From: Bin87 sp965203855
GTDB taxonomy: Bacteria > Chloroflexota > Dehalococcoidia > Lucifugimonadales > UBA3495
Assembly (NCBI GenBank): GCA_965203855.1
Contig: CBDBDN010000004.1
Span: 65,510 to 129,509 of the forward strand
Length of the DNA stretch: 64,000 nucleotides
Direction of reading: 5' to 3'
Part shown: piece after piece, positions 8,286 to 18,900 of the stretch
Layout of the letters: each line of letters opens with the position of its first letter
How positions within the stretch are numbered: position 1 is the first letter of the stretch
Notes under the pieces: model-generated
What the model saw: only the letters and a program-made list of their open reading frames with translations
What the model was told of the DNA's origin: nothing
Database searches by the model: none
Translations under genes and position numbers: made by a program

Positions 8286-9620
8286 TCAGTCGGCAGCGGC
8301 GAGCAGTTCCGGGGAGGGCAGCACTTCGGGGATTTCGCCGGGCGTCAGGCCGCGCTCGTATTGCTCAATGTGGGGCAAGTCGGCGACCAGCGACTGCCAG
8401 CGCCGCCAGAATGACCGCATCTGCAATTCGTCGTTGCCTTTGGGCGCGCGGTTGAACCCACGGGACAAGTCTGACCATTCCACGCCGCCGGAGCGGAACC
8501 CCTGCTGGCAGGATTCCAGTGCTTCGGTATCGTCCGGCGTAGCGAACCCGCCGGGGCCGAGGAAGGCCAGGAAAGAGTCGAGGCGGCGGCGCAGCAGGCT
8601 ACCCGTCTCGCCGGCCGGCGCCATTTCCCAGGCGGTTACATCCATACTGTCCGGGCCGGTAGGCTGAAAGACGCGGATGGTAACGGCCATTATGTCGTTG
8701 ATGACCAGGTTGGGGAAAATCACCATATTGCGGCTCTTTTCGCACATCCGCAGCGCTTTGGCGCGTCCGTGCCGGGCAATCAAGTCATCCTTGATGCGCC
8801 GGATTTCCGGCTTGGCATCCTCTCCAAAGTAAGGATGCCACATTGCGATGGGCCGCCCGTAGATGGCATCGTTTTCCATCACGCCATGCCCGTTGCCCAA
8901 GGCGCGCCCGAACCCCCGGCGGTCGCCGGATACGGCAACGCCGGCTTCGTTGGCCATATAGTCAAAATAAGTCTGGTGAGTGGGCAGCGCGTGGTAGCCG
9001 TCAACGCTGTTCTCGGCCAGCAGTTTCCAGTTGGCCTTGATGGTGTAGCGGTTGGAGCCGGGGATGACGCGCATTCCGTCGGCGGCCTGGTCGGCTACCA
9101 GATCCAGATATTCGGCGGCGCCGGCCAGATATTCGCGCAGTGATTCGGTTTCCGTGCTGAAACAGACGAATATGAAGCCCTGGTAAGTGTCAAAGCGGGG
9201 CGAACGCAGGCCCATTGCGGCGCGGTCAAAGTCGGGGCCGTAGCCGGCAATGTCGGGCATTCCGATGAGCTCGCCGGAAGTGTTGAAACTCCAAGCGTGG
9301 TAGAAACACTGAAACACTTGGGCGTTGCCCCGGTCGGTGCGGCAGATGAGGGCGCCGCGGTGCGGACAGGTGTTGTGGAAAACCACCAGTTCGCCGTCTC
9401 GGTTGCGCGCAAAGAACAGGGCGCGCTCGGCAACCACGCGCCGCGCATAGTCGCCGGGATTGGGGATTTCGGATTCGTGGCCGAGGTACAGCCAGCAGCG
9501 GTCAAAGATGCGCTGCCGTTCCAGTTCATAAATCTCCGGCGACAGCATACTGCTGCGGTGCACCTGGAATTTGCCCAGGTCGGGCCGGTCATAAACCAGA
9601 TCGGCGATGTCCATAGCCAT
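8286..9620 (-). CDS. Rieske ring-hydroxylating dioxygenase, alpha subunit
   Basis: A 444-residue catalytic subunit starting at ATG 9620 behind AGGAGGAG. The Rieske cluster ligands are Cys85, His87, Cys105 and His108 (CPHRG ... CFYHAW). The mononuclear iron site is in ENSVDGYHALPTHQTY, giving the bridging Asp and two His ligands, with a later Asp in the C-terminal domain. It would dihydroxylate or demethylate an aromatic or related compound, using electrons from a ferredoxin and reductase. Neither electron-transfer partner is encoded nearby, so they must come from elsewhere. The beta subunit follows. The specificity is unknown. Confidence 0.92.
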   Translation of the reverse strand: MAMDIADLVYDRPDLGKFQVHRSSMLSPEIYELERQRIFDRCWLYLGHESEIPNPGDYARRVVAERALFFARNRDGELVVFHNTCPHRGALICRTDRGNAQVFQCFYHAWSFNTSGELIGMPDIAGYGPDFDRAAMGLRSPRFDTYQGFIFVCFSTETESLREYLAGAAEYLDLVADQAADGMRVIPGSNRYTIKANWKLLAENSVDGYHALPTHQTYFDYMANEAGVAVSGDRRGFGRALGNGHGVMENDAIYGRPIAMWHPYFGEDAKPEIRRIKDDLIARHGRAKALRMCEKSRNMVIFPNLVINDIMAVTIRVFQPTGPDSMDVTAWEMAPAGETGSLLRRRLDSFLAFLGPGGFATPDDTEALESCQQGFRSGGVEWSDLSRGFNRAPKGNDELQMRSFWRRWQSLVADLPHIEQYERGLTPGEIPEVLPSPELLAAAD

Positions 9621-9707
9621 AATGCTCCTCCTGATGCTTACGGACGGCAGCCTAACCTGCTGACTTCACTGGCTGTAAATGTTCCTGGATGCGAGGCAAG
9701 GCGGCGG

Positions 9708-10481
9708 TCAGGCGGCGTCAAAAATCAGTTCGCCCACGCGAAACTCAAAACCGGGCATTACATCCTCACCATAGAGGATAGTCGGGTTGTCCATTATTTC
9801 CGGTTCCTGGCCGGGACGATAGACGGTTACGCGGCGGTTGCGCGGGTCAATCAGCCAGCCGAGGCGGACGCCGGCGGCAATGTACTGCTCCATCTTGCGC
9901 CGCAAGTAGGCCAGCGTGTTGGTAGCGGAGTGTATCTCGGCGACAAAATCGGGACAGACCTGGCCGGTGCGATACTGCTCGGCGTCCAGGCCGGCCAGCC
10001 GCTCCGGGGATACCCATGATGCATCCGGCCCGCGTCCGCCCACGCCGGGGATGCGGAAAATCGTAGTGGACGACGGCGCCATTCCGCCATAGGCCAACGC
10101 CCACATAGTGACGAAAGCAATCAGCCGCGATTCGCTATTTCCGCCGGGCATCAGCATAGGGGGCATTATAACCAATTCGCCCGTTTCGTTGTACTCAATA
10201 GCGTACAGATCGTTAGCCTCGATGAAGGCCCAAAGCACATTGAAGTCAATCTCCGCCAGCGTCTTGCCGCCCAGCAGGGGGCGCAAGTCCAGCGTGATGG
10301 GCAGGCCGGGGCTGTCGGCATCCAGCCAGTAGGCGGCGTTGATTGGTTGAGTAGTTTCGCCCGGTTGGGTAATATCGGCCGGCTGGGCAGCATCAGCCGG
10401 CTTGACGGCAGCGGCGGGCTTGACGCCATCCGGTTCAGCGGCGACAAGACGGTCGGGCGGCGGCAAGGTCTGCGTTGCCAT
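9708..10481 (-). CDS. Uma2 family (DUF820) PD-(D/E)xK nuclease-like protein
   Basis: A 257-residue protein with ATG 10481 preceded by GGAGG. The N-terminal 55 residues are a low-complexity Pro/Ala/Gln/Thr run (VKPADAAQPADITQPGETTQ). The Uma2 core follows, with GRGPDASWVSPERL, CPDFVAEIHSATN, a Lys in LRRKMEQYIAAG and GWLIDPRNRRVTVYRPG. These supply the Asp, Glu and Lys of a restriction-like nuclease fold. Uma2 proteins are numerous in cyanobacteria and Chloroflexota and their role is not established. This copy differs from the two paralogues near 36-37 kb, lacking their coiled-coil tail. It follows the CocE gene by 40 bases. Confidence 0.8.
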   Translation of the reverse strand: MATQTLPPPDRLVAAEPDGVKPAAAVKPADAAQPADITQPGETTQPINAAYWLDADSPGLPITLDLRPLLGGKTLAEIDFNVLWAFIEANDLYAIEYNETGELVIMPPMLMPGGNSESRLIAFVTMWALAYGGMAPSSTTIFRIPGVGGRGPDASWVSPERLAGLDAEQYRTGQVCPDFVAEIHSATNTLAYLRRKMEQYIAAGVRLGWLIDPRNRRVTVYRPGQEPEIMDNPTILYGEDVMPGFEFRVGELIFDAA

Positions 10482-10521
10482 CAGGTTAGCCTCCGGTGGG
10501 CGGGCGGCGAGTCCGGCAAAA

Positions 10522-12285
10522 TCAGCGAGGAATGACGGGCAAAGTGATGTGTGAGGGATACTGCGCCGAATGATGCACGGTCTGCTGCGCCGTTTCCAGC
10601 CGGTCATCCGCGCCCAGCGCCGCGCCGGTATTGGGGTTGCGGTCAAAACGGGGGAAGTTGCTGCTGGATATGTCCACCCGGACGCGATGGCCGGCCCTAA
10701 CCAGATGGCTGGTTGCCCACAAGTCAATATCGTAGCGATATACACGGCCCGGCGCAATGGGGGATGGTACGCCGGCCGAACTGCGATAGCGCGCCCGCAC
10801 GATGCCGTCTTGCAGATTGTGGGCGAATCCGTCGGGCCGGACATCCACCAGCTTGGCGGTGAAATCGGTATCGGGCGCGGTAGTAGCGGCGTACAGCGTA
10901 ACAGTGATGGGGCCGGTTAATTCGGTGTCGGCGTGCAGCGGCTCCGAAGTGTACACCAGCACATCGGGGCGGTTCTCCGTCGGCGTCTGGTCAAAGACGC
11001 CGTAATCTATAATCAGCGTGTTGCCGCCCAGCGTAGGCGCCGGATTGGCCGGGTCGTAGATAAACCGGTCGGGAGGTTCGTCCGGTTCCGGCGGTACGGT
11101 GGACAGGGAACCGTCGCCGCTGCGGGTGTTGGCGCCGCCGCCGGAATGCAGATACCAGCGGTTGTAGTGCGTCCGCGCCAGGGGCCATTCCTGCTCGTCG
11201 CGCCAGCGGTTTTCGCCCATCACAAACAGGCGCACCGGCGCATCGTCCATAATGCCCGTCGCAATGTCCTGCAACCAGTAATCGTACCAGCGCAGCATAT
11301 AATCGTGCAGTTCAATGGCCGCGTCGGGGCCAAAGTCAATGTCGCCGGCGCCGCCGGTAGTGGGCTGCGTAAAGGGGCGCAGATGGCCCCAAGGGCCAAT
11401 CAGCAGTTTCTGGTTGCGGCGCGCCAGCGCGTTGCCGCCATGCTTTTGTATCGCCTGGAACGAATTGAGCGCGCCCTCCAGAAAGATGTCGTACCAGGAA
11501 GTGATATGAAACATTGGGACGGTAACATTGGCGGCCTGCCGTATCATATTGATCGGCCACCAATATGGGCCGTCCGTTTCCTGGTCAAAGTATTCGTGAA
11601 AATAGGGGGCAGCTTCTTGGAGGCGGCCAATCCAGTCGCGCAGGGGCAGATGCCGATACCAGCGGTCGGACAGAGGCTGCCCAAAATTGCCGGGTTCAAT
11701 CACATAGTCGTCCAGCTGCGCCAGCAAGTCGGCGCGGCCGGCCCGTTCCAATGTATTGCGGCCTTTTAGGATGGCGTAAGGCACCGTCCAGCCCCACTCC
11801 ATAGCGCCGCCGGTGTGATAGACCCATGACTGGTGGAAATCGGAGGACGCCGACACGGGAACGAGGGTTTGCAGATGGGGCGGCAGCGGATGGCCGCCGG
11901 CCAGAGTGTATTGCGTAGCGCCCAGATAACTTTGGCCGGTAGTGGCGACGCGCCCGTTGGACCAGGGCTGCCGCGCCGCCCATTCCACGGTGTCATAGCC
12001 GTCCTGCGCTTCCTGGAACAGAGGGTTGTAGTCGCCCTCGGAGGCGAAACGGCCGCGCACATCCTGGCTGAGCAGCACATAGCCGTTGCGGGGGAAAAAC
12101 CAGATGGAATGGTCGGGGTTGTCCAGGTAGCCGTCCTTGCCGTAAGGTCCGCGGTTGATCAGGACGGGAAAGCGGCCCGGCGCATCGGGGCGAACCACGT
12201 CGGTGGCGAGACGCACGCCGTCGCGCATCGGCACCATCACATTAGGTTCCCGAATCGGCTGATACTGGCGGCGCGGCGTAGTCAT
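10522..12285 (-). CDS. CocE/NonD family hydrolase (X-Pro dipeptidyl-peptidase-like)
   Basis: A 587-residue serine hydrolase starting at ATG 12285. The S15-type alpha/beta core has the nucleophile elbow TTGQSYLG (Ser119) after QDVRGRFASEGDYNPLFQE, a characteristic stretch of the family. The C-terminal third is the jelly-roll X-Pro DPP domain (DTELTGPITVTLYAATTAPDTDF; GHRVRVDISSSNFPRFDRNPN). Members hydrolyse esters such as cocaine, glutaryl-7-ACA or acyl-peptides. No signal peptide is present. It lies between addA and a Uma2 gene on the same strand, 130 bases after addA. The true substrate is unknown. Confidence 0.9.
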   Translation of the reverse strand: MTTPRRQYQPIREPNVMVPMRDGVRLATDVVRPDAPGRFPVLINRGPYGKDGYLDNPDHSIWFFPRNGYVLLSQDVRGRFASEGDYNPLFQEAQDGYDTVEWAARQPWSNGRVATTGQSYLGATQYTLAGGHPLPPHLQTLVPVSASSDFHQSWVYHTGGAMEWGWTVPYAILKGRNTLERAGRADLLAQLDDYVIEPGNFGQPLSDRWYRHLPLRDWIGRLQEAAPYFHEYFDQETDGPYWWPINMIRQAANVTVPMFHITSWYDIFLEGALNSFQAIQKHGGNALARRNQKLLIGPWGHLRPFTQPTTGGAGDIDFGPDAAIELHDYMLRWYDYWLQDIATGIMDDAPVRLFVMGENRWRDEQEWPLARTHYNRWYLHSGGGANTRSGDGSLSTVPPEPDEPPDRFIYDPANPAPTLGGNTLIIDYGVFDQTPTENRPDVLVYTSEPLHADTELTGPITVTLYAATTAPDTDFTAKLVDVRPDGFAHNLQDGIVRARYRSSAGVPSPIAPGRVYRYDIDLWATSHLVRAGHRVRVDISSSNFPRFDRNPNTGAALGADDRLETAQQTVHHSAQYPSHITLPVIPR

Positions 12286-12415
12286 ACTGATGGTTACCCC
12301 CTCGGTAAAGGCCGGCGCTCCGGCGCTTGCGGCAACGATACCCGTAGAGATAGGGCGGCGTCAATAACGAGTATGGTATTGATTGTATGGCATTGCGATG
12401 CCGTATCCGGCAACA

Positions 12416-15400
12416 TCAGCCGGCGAGAGCGGAGCTTTGGCCGTCCAGCCGCTGCATCAGTTCCCGCCAATCGTCAACCGTCTGCACAGCGTCGGCGCGG
12501 ATGAACAGGAACTGGACAGCGCGGATCGGTTTGCCCGTAGCCCGTTCAATTGCCGCCGCATAAGCCGCGCCCTGCCATTGATAATTGGACATCTTGGCCC
12601 GTATCGCGGCATCATCAGGTACATAGTCGGACTTGTAGTCCAGGATGACCAGCCCGCCGGCGTTATCCTCATAGAGCAGGTCGATGATGCCCTCCAGGAC
12701 GACCGAATCCGGCGCATCGCCCAGCCTGGCTGCTACCGGGATTTCCGGCCAGCGGCGGGGGGCGCGCAGTCCGGCGACTACCGCCGGGTTACGCAGAGCC
12801 TGACGCGCCAAGTTAGCTACTTCGCCGCTGTCGGACAATCCCTCACTGGCGGCGTGCCGTTGTGCCGCCTGGTTAATCGTATCGTTCCATTGCGTTAGGA
12901 AATCGTCCACCGATGCAGCGGCATCTAACGGCAGCTGCGGCATCATGCGCTCAACTACATCCTGCAATACGGCGTGAATGGCGCTGCCGAAAGCGGTGCC
13001 GCCCCGGCCTCTTTTGCCGTTATGCTCAGCTTCCGGGGCAACTTCCTTGCTTTCAACGGCAGCTGCGTCGGCGCCATAGGCCCGGGCCAGCCGGGTAGCG
13101 GTAACCGCTTGAGGATAGGAGCGCTTGGCGATGTCTTTTTTCCTATCCGACTGCCAGACTTCCGGTTCATAAACACCAGCATCCACAATGGCAGAGTCCG
13201 GTGGCGTCTGTATTCGGCCGGCGCTCACGGCGTCAGGCGCTGCCTGGTGCGGCAGAACGGCCCGGTTTGGCAAGTCGGCAATCTGGGCGACGATGCCTTT
13301 ATCCTGCCGGCTGCCCTGTCCGGTAGCCTGGTACATACTGACCAGGAGATGGTCACGGGCGCGGGTAGCGCCGACGTAAGCCAGTCGTATTTCCTCGGCG
13401 GCGCTGTGGTTTCGTTCCAATTCCTTAAGGCCGTCATAGCCGGGGGTTTGCAGGTCGCTGGCTTTTACTTCTGCCGTACCGGACGGTGTTCCAAATAACG
13501 CCGGCTTGCTGATAATGGAAGGATTGGCGGCAATGCCGGTCAGGATTACGATGGGAAACTCTAACCCTTTGGCGGCGTGCATCGTCATTATCCGCACAGC
13601 GTCATCGTCGGCTTCGGGTACGGGCGCCTCGACAATGCGCGCGTTTTCGTCCTGCTGCGTTGCCGCCCATTGCAGGAAACGGCGCAGTGTGAGGGGCGTC
13701 CCGCCGGCAGTGGCGGCATCGTATTCCATTCGGCGCGCCTGCTCGGTCAGGAACTGGCGCCGGCGCCAGATTTCTCGGGGACGCCTTTCTGCCGGATCCA
13801 GATCCAGCTCATCCAGCCGCCGTTCCCGGACGAAATCAGCGATCAGTAGGGCTACCTTGGCCGAGCGGCTCTTTGCGTGATACTCGCGGAGTATCAGCAT
13901 ACCGTCGCGCACCGGGGATTCGGTGTCCGGCAGATCCCCCATATAGTTCCAACGCCCGCCCGCTTCACGCCAGCGCAGCAGATCGGCGTCGGAGCAGGCA
14001 AAGGCCGGGGCACGCAGCGCCGCCGCTACGGACACGGCGTCGGACGGGTCGTCAATGGCGCGCAGACAGTTGAGCAGATCCGGCACTTCCTGGGCGTCAA
14101 AATACAGCGACGACCCCTCCAGCCGGTAGGGAATGCCGGCATTCTCCAATTCGCCCGTCAAAGTGTTCAGGCCGGTGCGGGAACGAATCAGGACACAGAC
14201 GTCGCCCAAGTCGGCCCGGCGGCGGTTCTGTTGCGCTTTGTCATACACTTCAAGCCGGCGGTCGGCGCCGGCGCCGGCGTAGGTTGCGATCAAGCCGGCG
14301 ATGTGCCGGGCCTGCTTACGGCTTACGGTTGCCGCGTTGTCGTCAATGTCTTGCGGGCCGCCGAACACTTGCACCGAACCAAGCCCGTCCTGCTGAATGT
14401 CGGCATTAGGTTGCAGCGGAACATACTGCGCCTGCACGCCGGCGGCGGGCTGCATCAATCCGCCAAGTTGTTCCGACGCATCCGGCCGGTCAGCATCAGG
14501 CCCGTCTGCATCCGGGCCGCCGAACACGGCGTTGACCCAATCCAGCACGGGTTGTTGAGAGCGACGGTTTTCAGAGATAGTAAGCCGTTCCAGTTGCCTG
14601 CCGTCTTTGACCTGCTGGACGACGGCGATGTCGGCGCTGCGAAAGCGGTAGATGGACTGCTTGTCGTCGCCGACGATGAACAGTTTGCCGGGCTTTAGCG
14701 GGAGAGTGTGCCAGTCATTGGCGTCGCTGCCGATGTTGGCATCAGCGGCGGCGGCCAGGTAAAAAGCGATTTCGGCCTGCAACGGGTCGGTGTCCTGGAA
14801 TTCGTCAATCAGGATACGGGCGTATTTCTGCTGGATATGGGCGCGGGCGTCCGGGTTATCGCGCAGCAGGTCGCGCGCCCAGATAAGGAGGTCGTCAAAG
14901 GTAGCCATACCGTTGGCCTTGCGCCGGGCAGCATAGTCAATCGCAAAACGCTGTCGGAGGTTGTGGAGAAGTGGAATTAGCGGCGCTACCTTTACAGTTG
15001 CCTGGAACGCTCTACCGATTGAACGAAACTCTTCCCTGACCGACACGGGTGGACGTTGCCAGTTACCCTGCGAGCCTACATTTCCTCTATGATCTACCTC
15101 AGAGCCGCTATTCAAAGCCGAAACTGCTTCAATGGGGTTGTCGGCAGTATTTTGAATTGCCTGGACAGTTGCGATGGCCCCGTCCATCTGTTGCATCAGG
15201 TTATCTTGTGGGTTTTTGCACTCTTTGGACAATTTCTGCAATTGTTCAAGCGTATTATGTGTTGCAGCAATTAAATCAATACTGCTAATACTATCGTCAT
15301 TACCCAGATGGTCATAATTGTCAGAGAATGATTTGGCGACAGTACGCCAATTATTGATACCGACTTTGGATTCCAGCAGGTAGCGCAGTGTGGACTGCAA

Positions 15401-15910
15401 ATCCACATCGGCGCAGTCTTTGCCCAACGCTTCATCCAGCCATTCGTCCCAGCGGTCGCTGAAATGCTCTCTGGATTCCACATCGTCCAGTGGAGTCCAG
15501 CCGGGGGGCAGGCCGGCGTCCAACGGGCGTTCCCGCAGCAGCTGGGCGGCGAAGCTGTGGATGGTTTGGATGGACGCCTGGTCCAGTTCGTTGCTGGCAA
15601 CACGGATACGCTCCCGTTGCGCGTCGGTCAGGCTTTCGTACAGCAAATCTCTGGCGTTGTCGGGATGCTCGTCGTCCAGCAGCTGCTCCATACGGGAACG
15701 GATGCGCTCGGAGAGTTCCGCCGCCGCCGCTTCGGTAAAGGTGATGGCAACGATGTTGGGCATTGCCACGCCGGCTTTCACCAGGGCGATGACGCGGCTG
15801 ACCAAGGCGTAGGTTTTGCCAGTGCCGGCGCCGGCCTCAACGATAAAGTTGGCGTCCAGGTCGCTGACGATGCGCCGGGTAGTTTCGCTGTCGTTAGTTG
15901 GCGTCGTCAT
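12416..15910 (-). CDS. addA: AddA/RecB-like ATP-dependent helicase-nuclease
   Basis: An 1164-residue UvrD-like helicase fused to a C-terminal nuclease. The Walker A motif EAGAGTGKT lies near residue 30, motif II is IDEFQDTD, and motif VI is VGATRARDHLLVS. The C-terminal PD-(D/E)xK domain shows EGIIDLLY and VILDYKSDYVP. With AddB it would process double-strand breaks to 3' tails at a Chi-like site and degrade invading linear DNA. Its start overlaps the addB stop by 17 bases, indicating translational coupling. An insert near residues 455-505 carries Asp/Gly repeats (GGPDADGPDADRPDASEQ) that look like linker. The length is near the usual 1150-1250. Confidence 0.9.
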   Translation of the reverse strand: MTTPTNDSETTRRIVSDLDANFIVEAGAGTGKTYALVSRVIALVKAGVAMPNIVAITFTEAAAAELSERIRSRMEQLLDDEHPDNARDLLYESLTDAQRERIRVASNELDQASIQTIHSFAAQLLRERPLDAGLPPGWTPLDDVESREHFSDRWDEWLDEALGKDCADVDLQSTLRYLLESKVGINNWRTVAKSFSDNYDHLGNDDSISSIDLIAATHNTLEQLQKLSKECKNPQDNLMQQMDGAIATVQAIQNTADNPIEAVSALNSGSEVDHRGNVGSQGNWQRPPVSVREEFRSIGRAFQATVKVAPLIPLLHNLRQRFAIDYAARRKANGMATFDDLLIWARDLLRDNPDARAHIQQKYARILIDEFQDTDPLQAEIAFYLAAAADANIGSDANDWHTLPLKPGKLFIVGDDKQSIYRFRSADIAVVQQVKDGRQLERLTISENRRSQQPVLDWVNAVFGGPDADGPDADRPDASEQLGGLMQPAAGVQAQYVPLQPNADIQQDGLGSVQVFGGPQDIDDNAATVSRKQARHIAGLIATYAGAGADRRLEVYDKAQQNRRRADLGDVCVLIRSRTGLNTLTGELENAGIPYRLEGSSLYFDAQEVPDLLNCLRAIDDPSDAVSVAAALRAPAFACSDADLLRWREAGGRWNYMGDLPDTESPVRDGMLILREYHAKSRSAKVALLIADFVRERRLDELDLDPAERRPREIWRRRQFLTEQARRMEYDAATAGGTPLTLRRFLQWAATQQDENARIVEAPVPEADDDAVRIMTMHAAKGLEFPIVILTGIAANPSIISKPALFGTPSGTAEVKASDLQTPGYDGLKELERNHSAAEEIRLAYVGATRARDHLLVSMYQATGQGSRQDKGIVAQIADLPNRAVLPHQAAPDAVSAGRIQTPPDSAIVDAGVYEPEVWQSDRKKDIAKRSYPQAVTATRLARAYGADAAAVESKEVAPEAEHNGKRGRGGTAFGSAIHAVLQDVVERMMPQLPLDAAASVDDFLTQWNDTINQAAQRHAASEGLSDSGEVANLARQALRNPAVVAGLRAPRRWPEIPVAARLGDAPDSVVLEGIIDLLYEDNAGGLVILDYKSDYVPDDAAIRAKMSNYQWQGAAYAAAIERATGKPIRAVQFLFIRADAVQTVDDWRELMQRLDGQSSALAG

Positions 15911-18900
15911 CTTTCGCTATGGCCGCCTTGCCGCCCAGAGCGTTGAAAGGTTGAACGGATGGGTCATGCCGGCCCTTGCGTTCCCAGATTTGCCGGCGGC
16001 GGGTCGGGCAGAGGCGGTTGAAATCGCAGTAATGGCAGTTGCTGCGGTATGCCGCGTCTGGAGTTGCCGGGAATACGCCGGCGCGGGCTGAGCCGATGAT
16101 TCGGTAGAGGGTTTTGTGAAACGTATGAAGCTGACCATCAGACGCCCGGTAGATTTCAACTTTGCCGTCGGAAATACTGGGCGAATTGAGAGGAAAGCAA
16201 TATGACGCAAAGATGGCGATATTAGCGTCGGCTTGCCGCGCCGCTTCCAGATAAACCGGCAACTGCATAGCCTGCCCATTGGCAACGGAACAATCCGTGC
16301 TGATGGTGCCGTCGCGTCTTTCTATAGTGCGATATTTGTCCGGCTTGCCGGTCTTGAAATCGCGCACCCAAATCGCTTTTCCCATATCGTCCACCCGGTC
16401 AATCGTGCCGCGAAACCAGACATCCTCCAGTCCGTCGACGGTAACTTTGACCTCGCCTATTTCGGTAGGATGACCTGACAACCCTGTAGGTCCGAAACTG
16501 ACTTCGGCTTTAGATTTGACCTGTTTTGCGATTCCGAGCAACTTTGCTTCAGCATCCACGTATGTCTCTAAAGCGGTGCGTATTTCGGCTTTCGTCATTT
16601 CCCACAGCAGGTAATATCCGGTTACGCCGCGCCGCTCGGCCTCGTTAAATTCGTGGTTCGCCAGCGCCAGCAGTTCCGCAGCGGTTTGCTTGCCCTGCTT
16701 GACGAACTCCTCCAGGATTTTGTGCACCAGGCTGCCTTTTTCCAGCGCCGATATTGCGTCGTCATCGTCATCATCCGGCAAAGCGGCAAGGCCGAGGATG
16801 CGGCTGAGGAAATAACGGTAAGGGCAGGCGGCCCAGGTTTCCAGGCTGCTGGGCGAGACCGGGCGCTCCCGGCTGCCGATTTCGTTGATGCGGGGCGCGT
16901 CGGAGGGGAGCTTGCCGTCCCATTCCGTAATGACGCTGCCGTTGCGGGATTGGCGGGCGTCTAAAGCGCGCCGCATCCGGTCGTCGCAGCGCGCCGCGAG
17001 CCGGCTGCGGTCGGACAGCAGCCCCATGAGGCGGTAGTCGCTAATATCGGCCGGCTGTACCCCGAAATGTCCGGGCCGGCGGCGCAGGCCGTCCACGCGG
17101 GACTGCACCGTCGTCAGCCACTGCTCGGCGCCCTGGCCTTGACGGATGTTATCGTAAGTCAACCGGCCGCTGCCGTGATGCTTTTGGTGCAGCGCGGTGG
17201 CGGCATCTACCAGCCAGCGGGACGGATAAGCGGCGCGGCGCTCGGCAGTAGCGGCCGGGTAGCACAGCGTTACCTGCCGGCCGGCCGCTGCCGCCGCCAG
17301 AAAGTCGCAGCGTTCCAGGCCGGCTTCCCGGCGGCGCTCCTCCGGGTTGTCGGCCAGCCAAGGATTGACGGACGGGCGGGGCGGGAACTGCCGTTCCACC
17401 ATACCCACCATATAGACGGCGTCGTACTCGGCGCCGGCGATGCCGGCCGGCGTTCCGATATAGACGCCGGCGCCCACGGGCGGGCCCTTTTCGGCAACGG
17501 GCGACTGCAAGCCTTCCCGCAGCGTTGCCGACAGCGTTTCCAAATCGTATTCATCGCCCCAATCCTGGAGGGTGGCCAGGCTGGTAATGAGTTCCTCAAT
17601 CCGGCGGCGGTCGTCGTCCGTTTCGCCGTCGCCGAACCAGCGATATTTGTCCAGCAGATTCCCGAGGCGTTCCGCCGCCGTTGCCCAGGTTGACGCGGCG
17701 CCGTCGTTCAGCCGGAGCAAATCGCCGGACAAATCGGACACAAAGCGGTGCAGGTTTTGGCAGTCTCCCGACAATCCGCCGTCATCATCATAGTCATCGC
17801 CCTGCCGCTCTTTCCGGTGTGCGGCGGCCTTTTCCTGGTGCGCTTTGAGGCGGGTTTCCCAATTGTCCGGCGTACCGTTGGCGTGGGCTTCCCGCGCCAG
17901 TTTGGCCCAGCGGGCGGCGGGAACGGTGCGGCCTTGTCCCGGGGCGGTTTGCGGGTTCGGCCAGCGCAACGGCGTTGCCGCGAGCAAGTCCATCAACCGT
18001 TCCCGGTCAACTGCGCCGCTGCCGTTATTGGCGCCGTTATTAGCATTGGCGTTGGCGCACTCCGCCAGTTCGGCTATCCCTTGCAGCAGGAGGCCGGTAG
18101 GCGTGTCGGCCAAGCTACGGTCGGCGGCGCCGGCGCAGGGGATGCCGGCGAAATCCAGCTCCTGGCGCAGCAGGCTGTCGTAAGGGTTGCTCTGCCGGTA
18201 AATGACGGCGATGCGGTGAAATGGAGTATCCGATGCGGCGGCAATGCGGCGGATGACCGTCCGCACTTCCTCCTCGGGGTCGCAGGCGGCGACGATGGAG
18301 AGGCAGTCAGCGGCGGCGCGCTGCCGCAACGGGTCAGCAGACGGCGCAGCAGCCCTAATCAGAGCATCGTTAACAGCATCATCAAGCGCAGCGCCGTTCA
18401 GTTGTTCGGCCAGTCGGTACACCGGGCTGTCAGCTTCATCGTTTCCGACAAGGCCGGCGATAACCGCGCTGCGCCCTTTGGCATCCAGCGCCTGCGCCAG
18501 GGCAATGTCGCCGGCGGACATACGGCGGGGCAGGTAGTAGATGACATAGGGCAGGCGTCCGGCATCCGGGCAGTCATTGACGGCGGCGGCGGCCTGATGC
18601 GCTACTTCCGCGGGCACGGCGCAGCCCTTGCTTGCCAGCAGCTGGCGATATTTGCCATACAGCGATTCGGCCAAGCGGTTCATAGCGCTGGCCGCGGGGG
18701 CGTTCTCCGCAGCAGCATCCGCAACGGCATCCGGCGGCGGGCGTTCCGCCATGCTGCGAAAGGCGTCGGCCAGGGAGCGGTAAAAACGGCGGCGGCCAGC
18801 CGGTTCCAACCCTTGCGCCTCCGGAGCGGAGTTAGCAACAGTGCGGACGGCGGCGCTTTCCTGTATCCGGGACGGCGTGGCCAGTGTTCCGCCGGCCAGT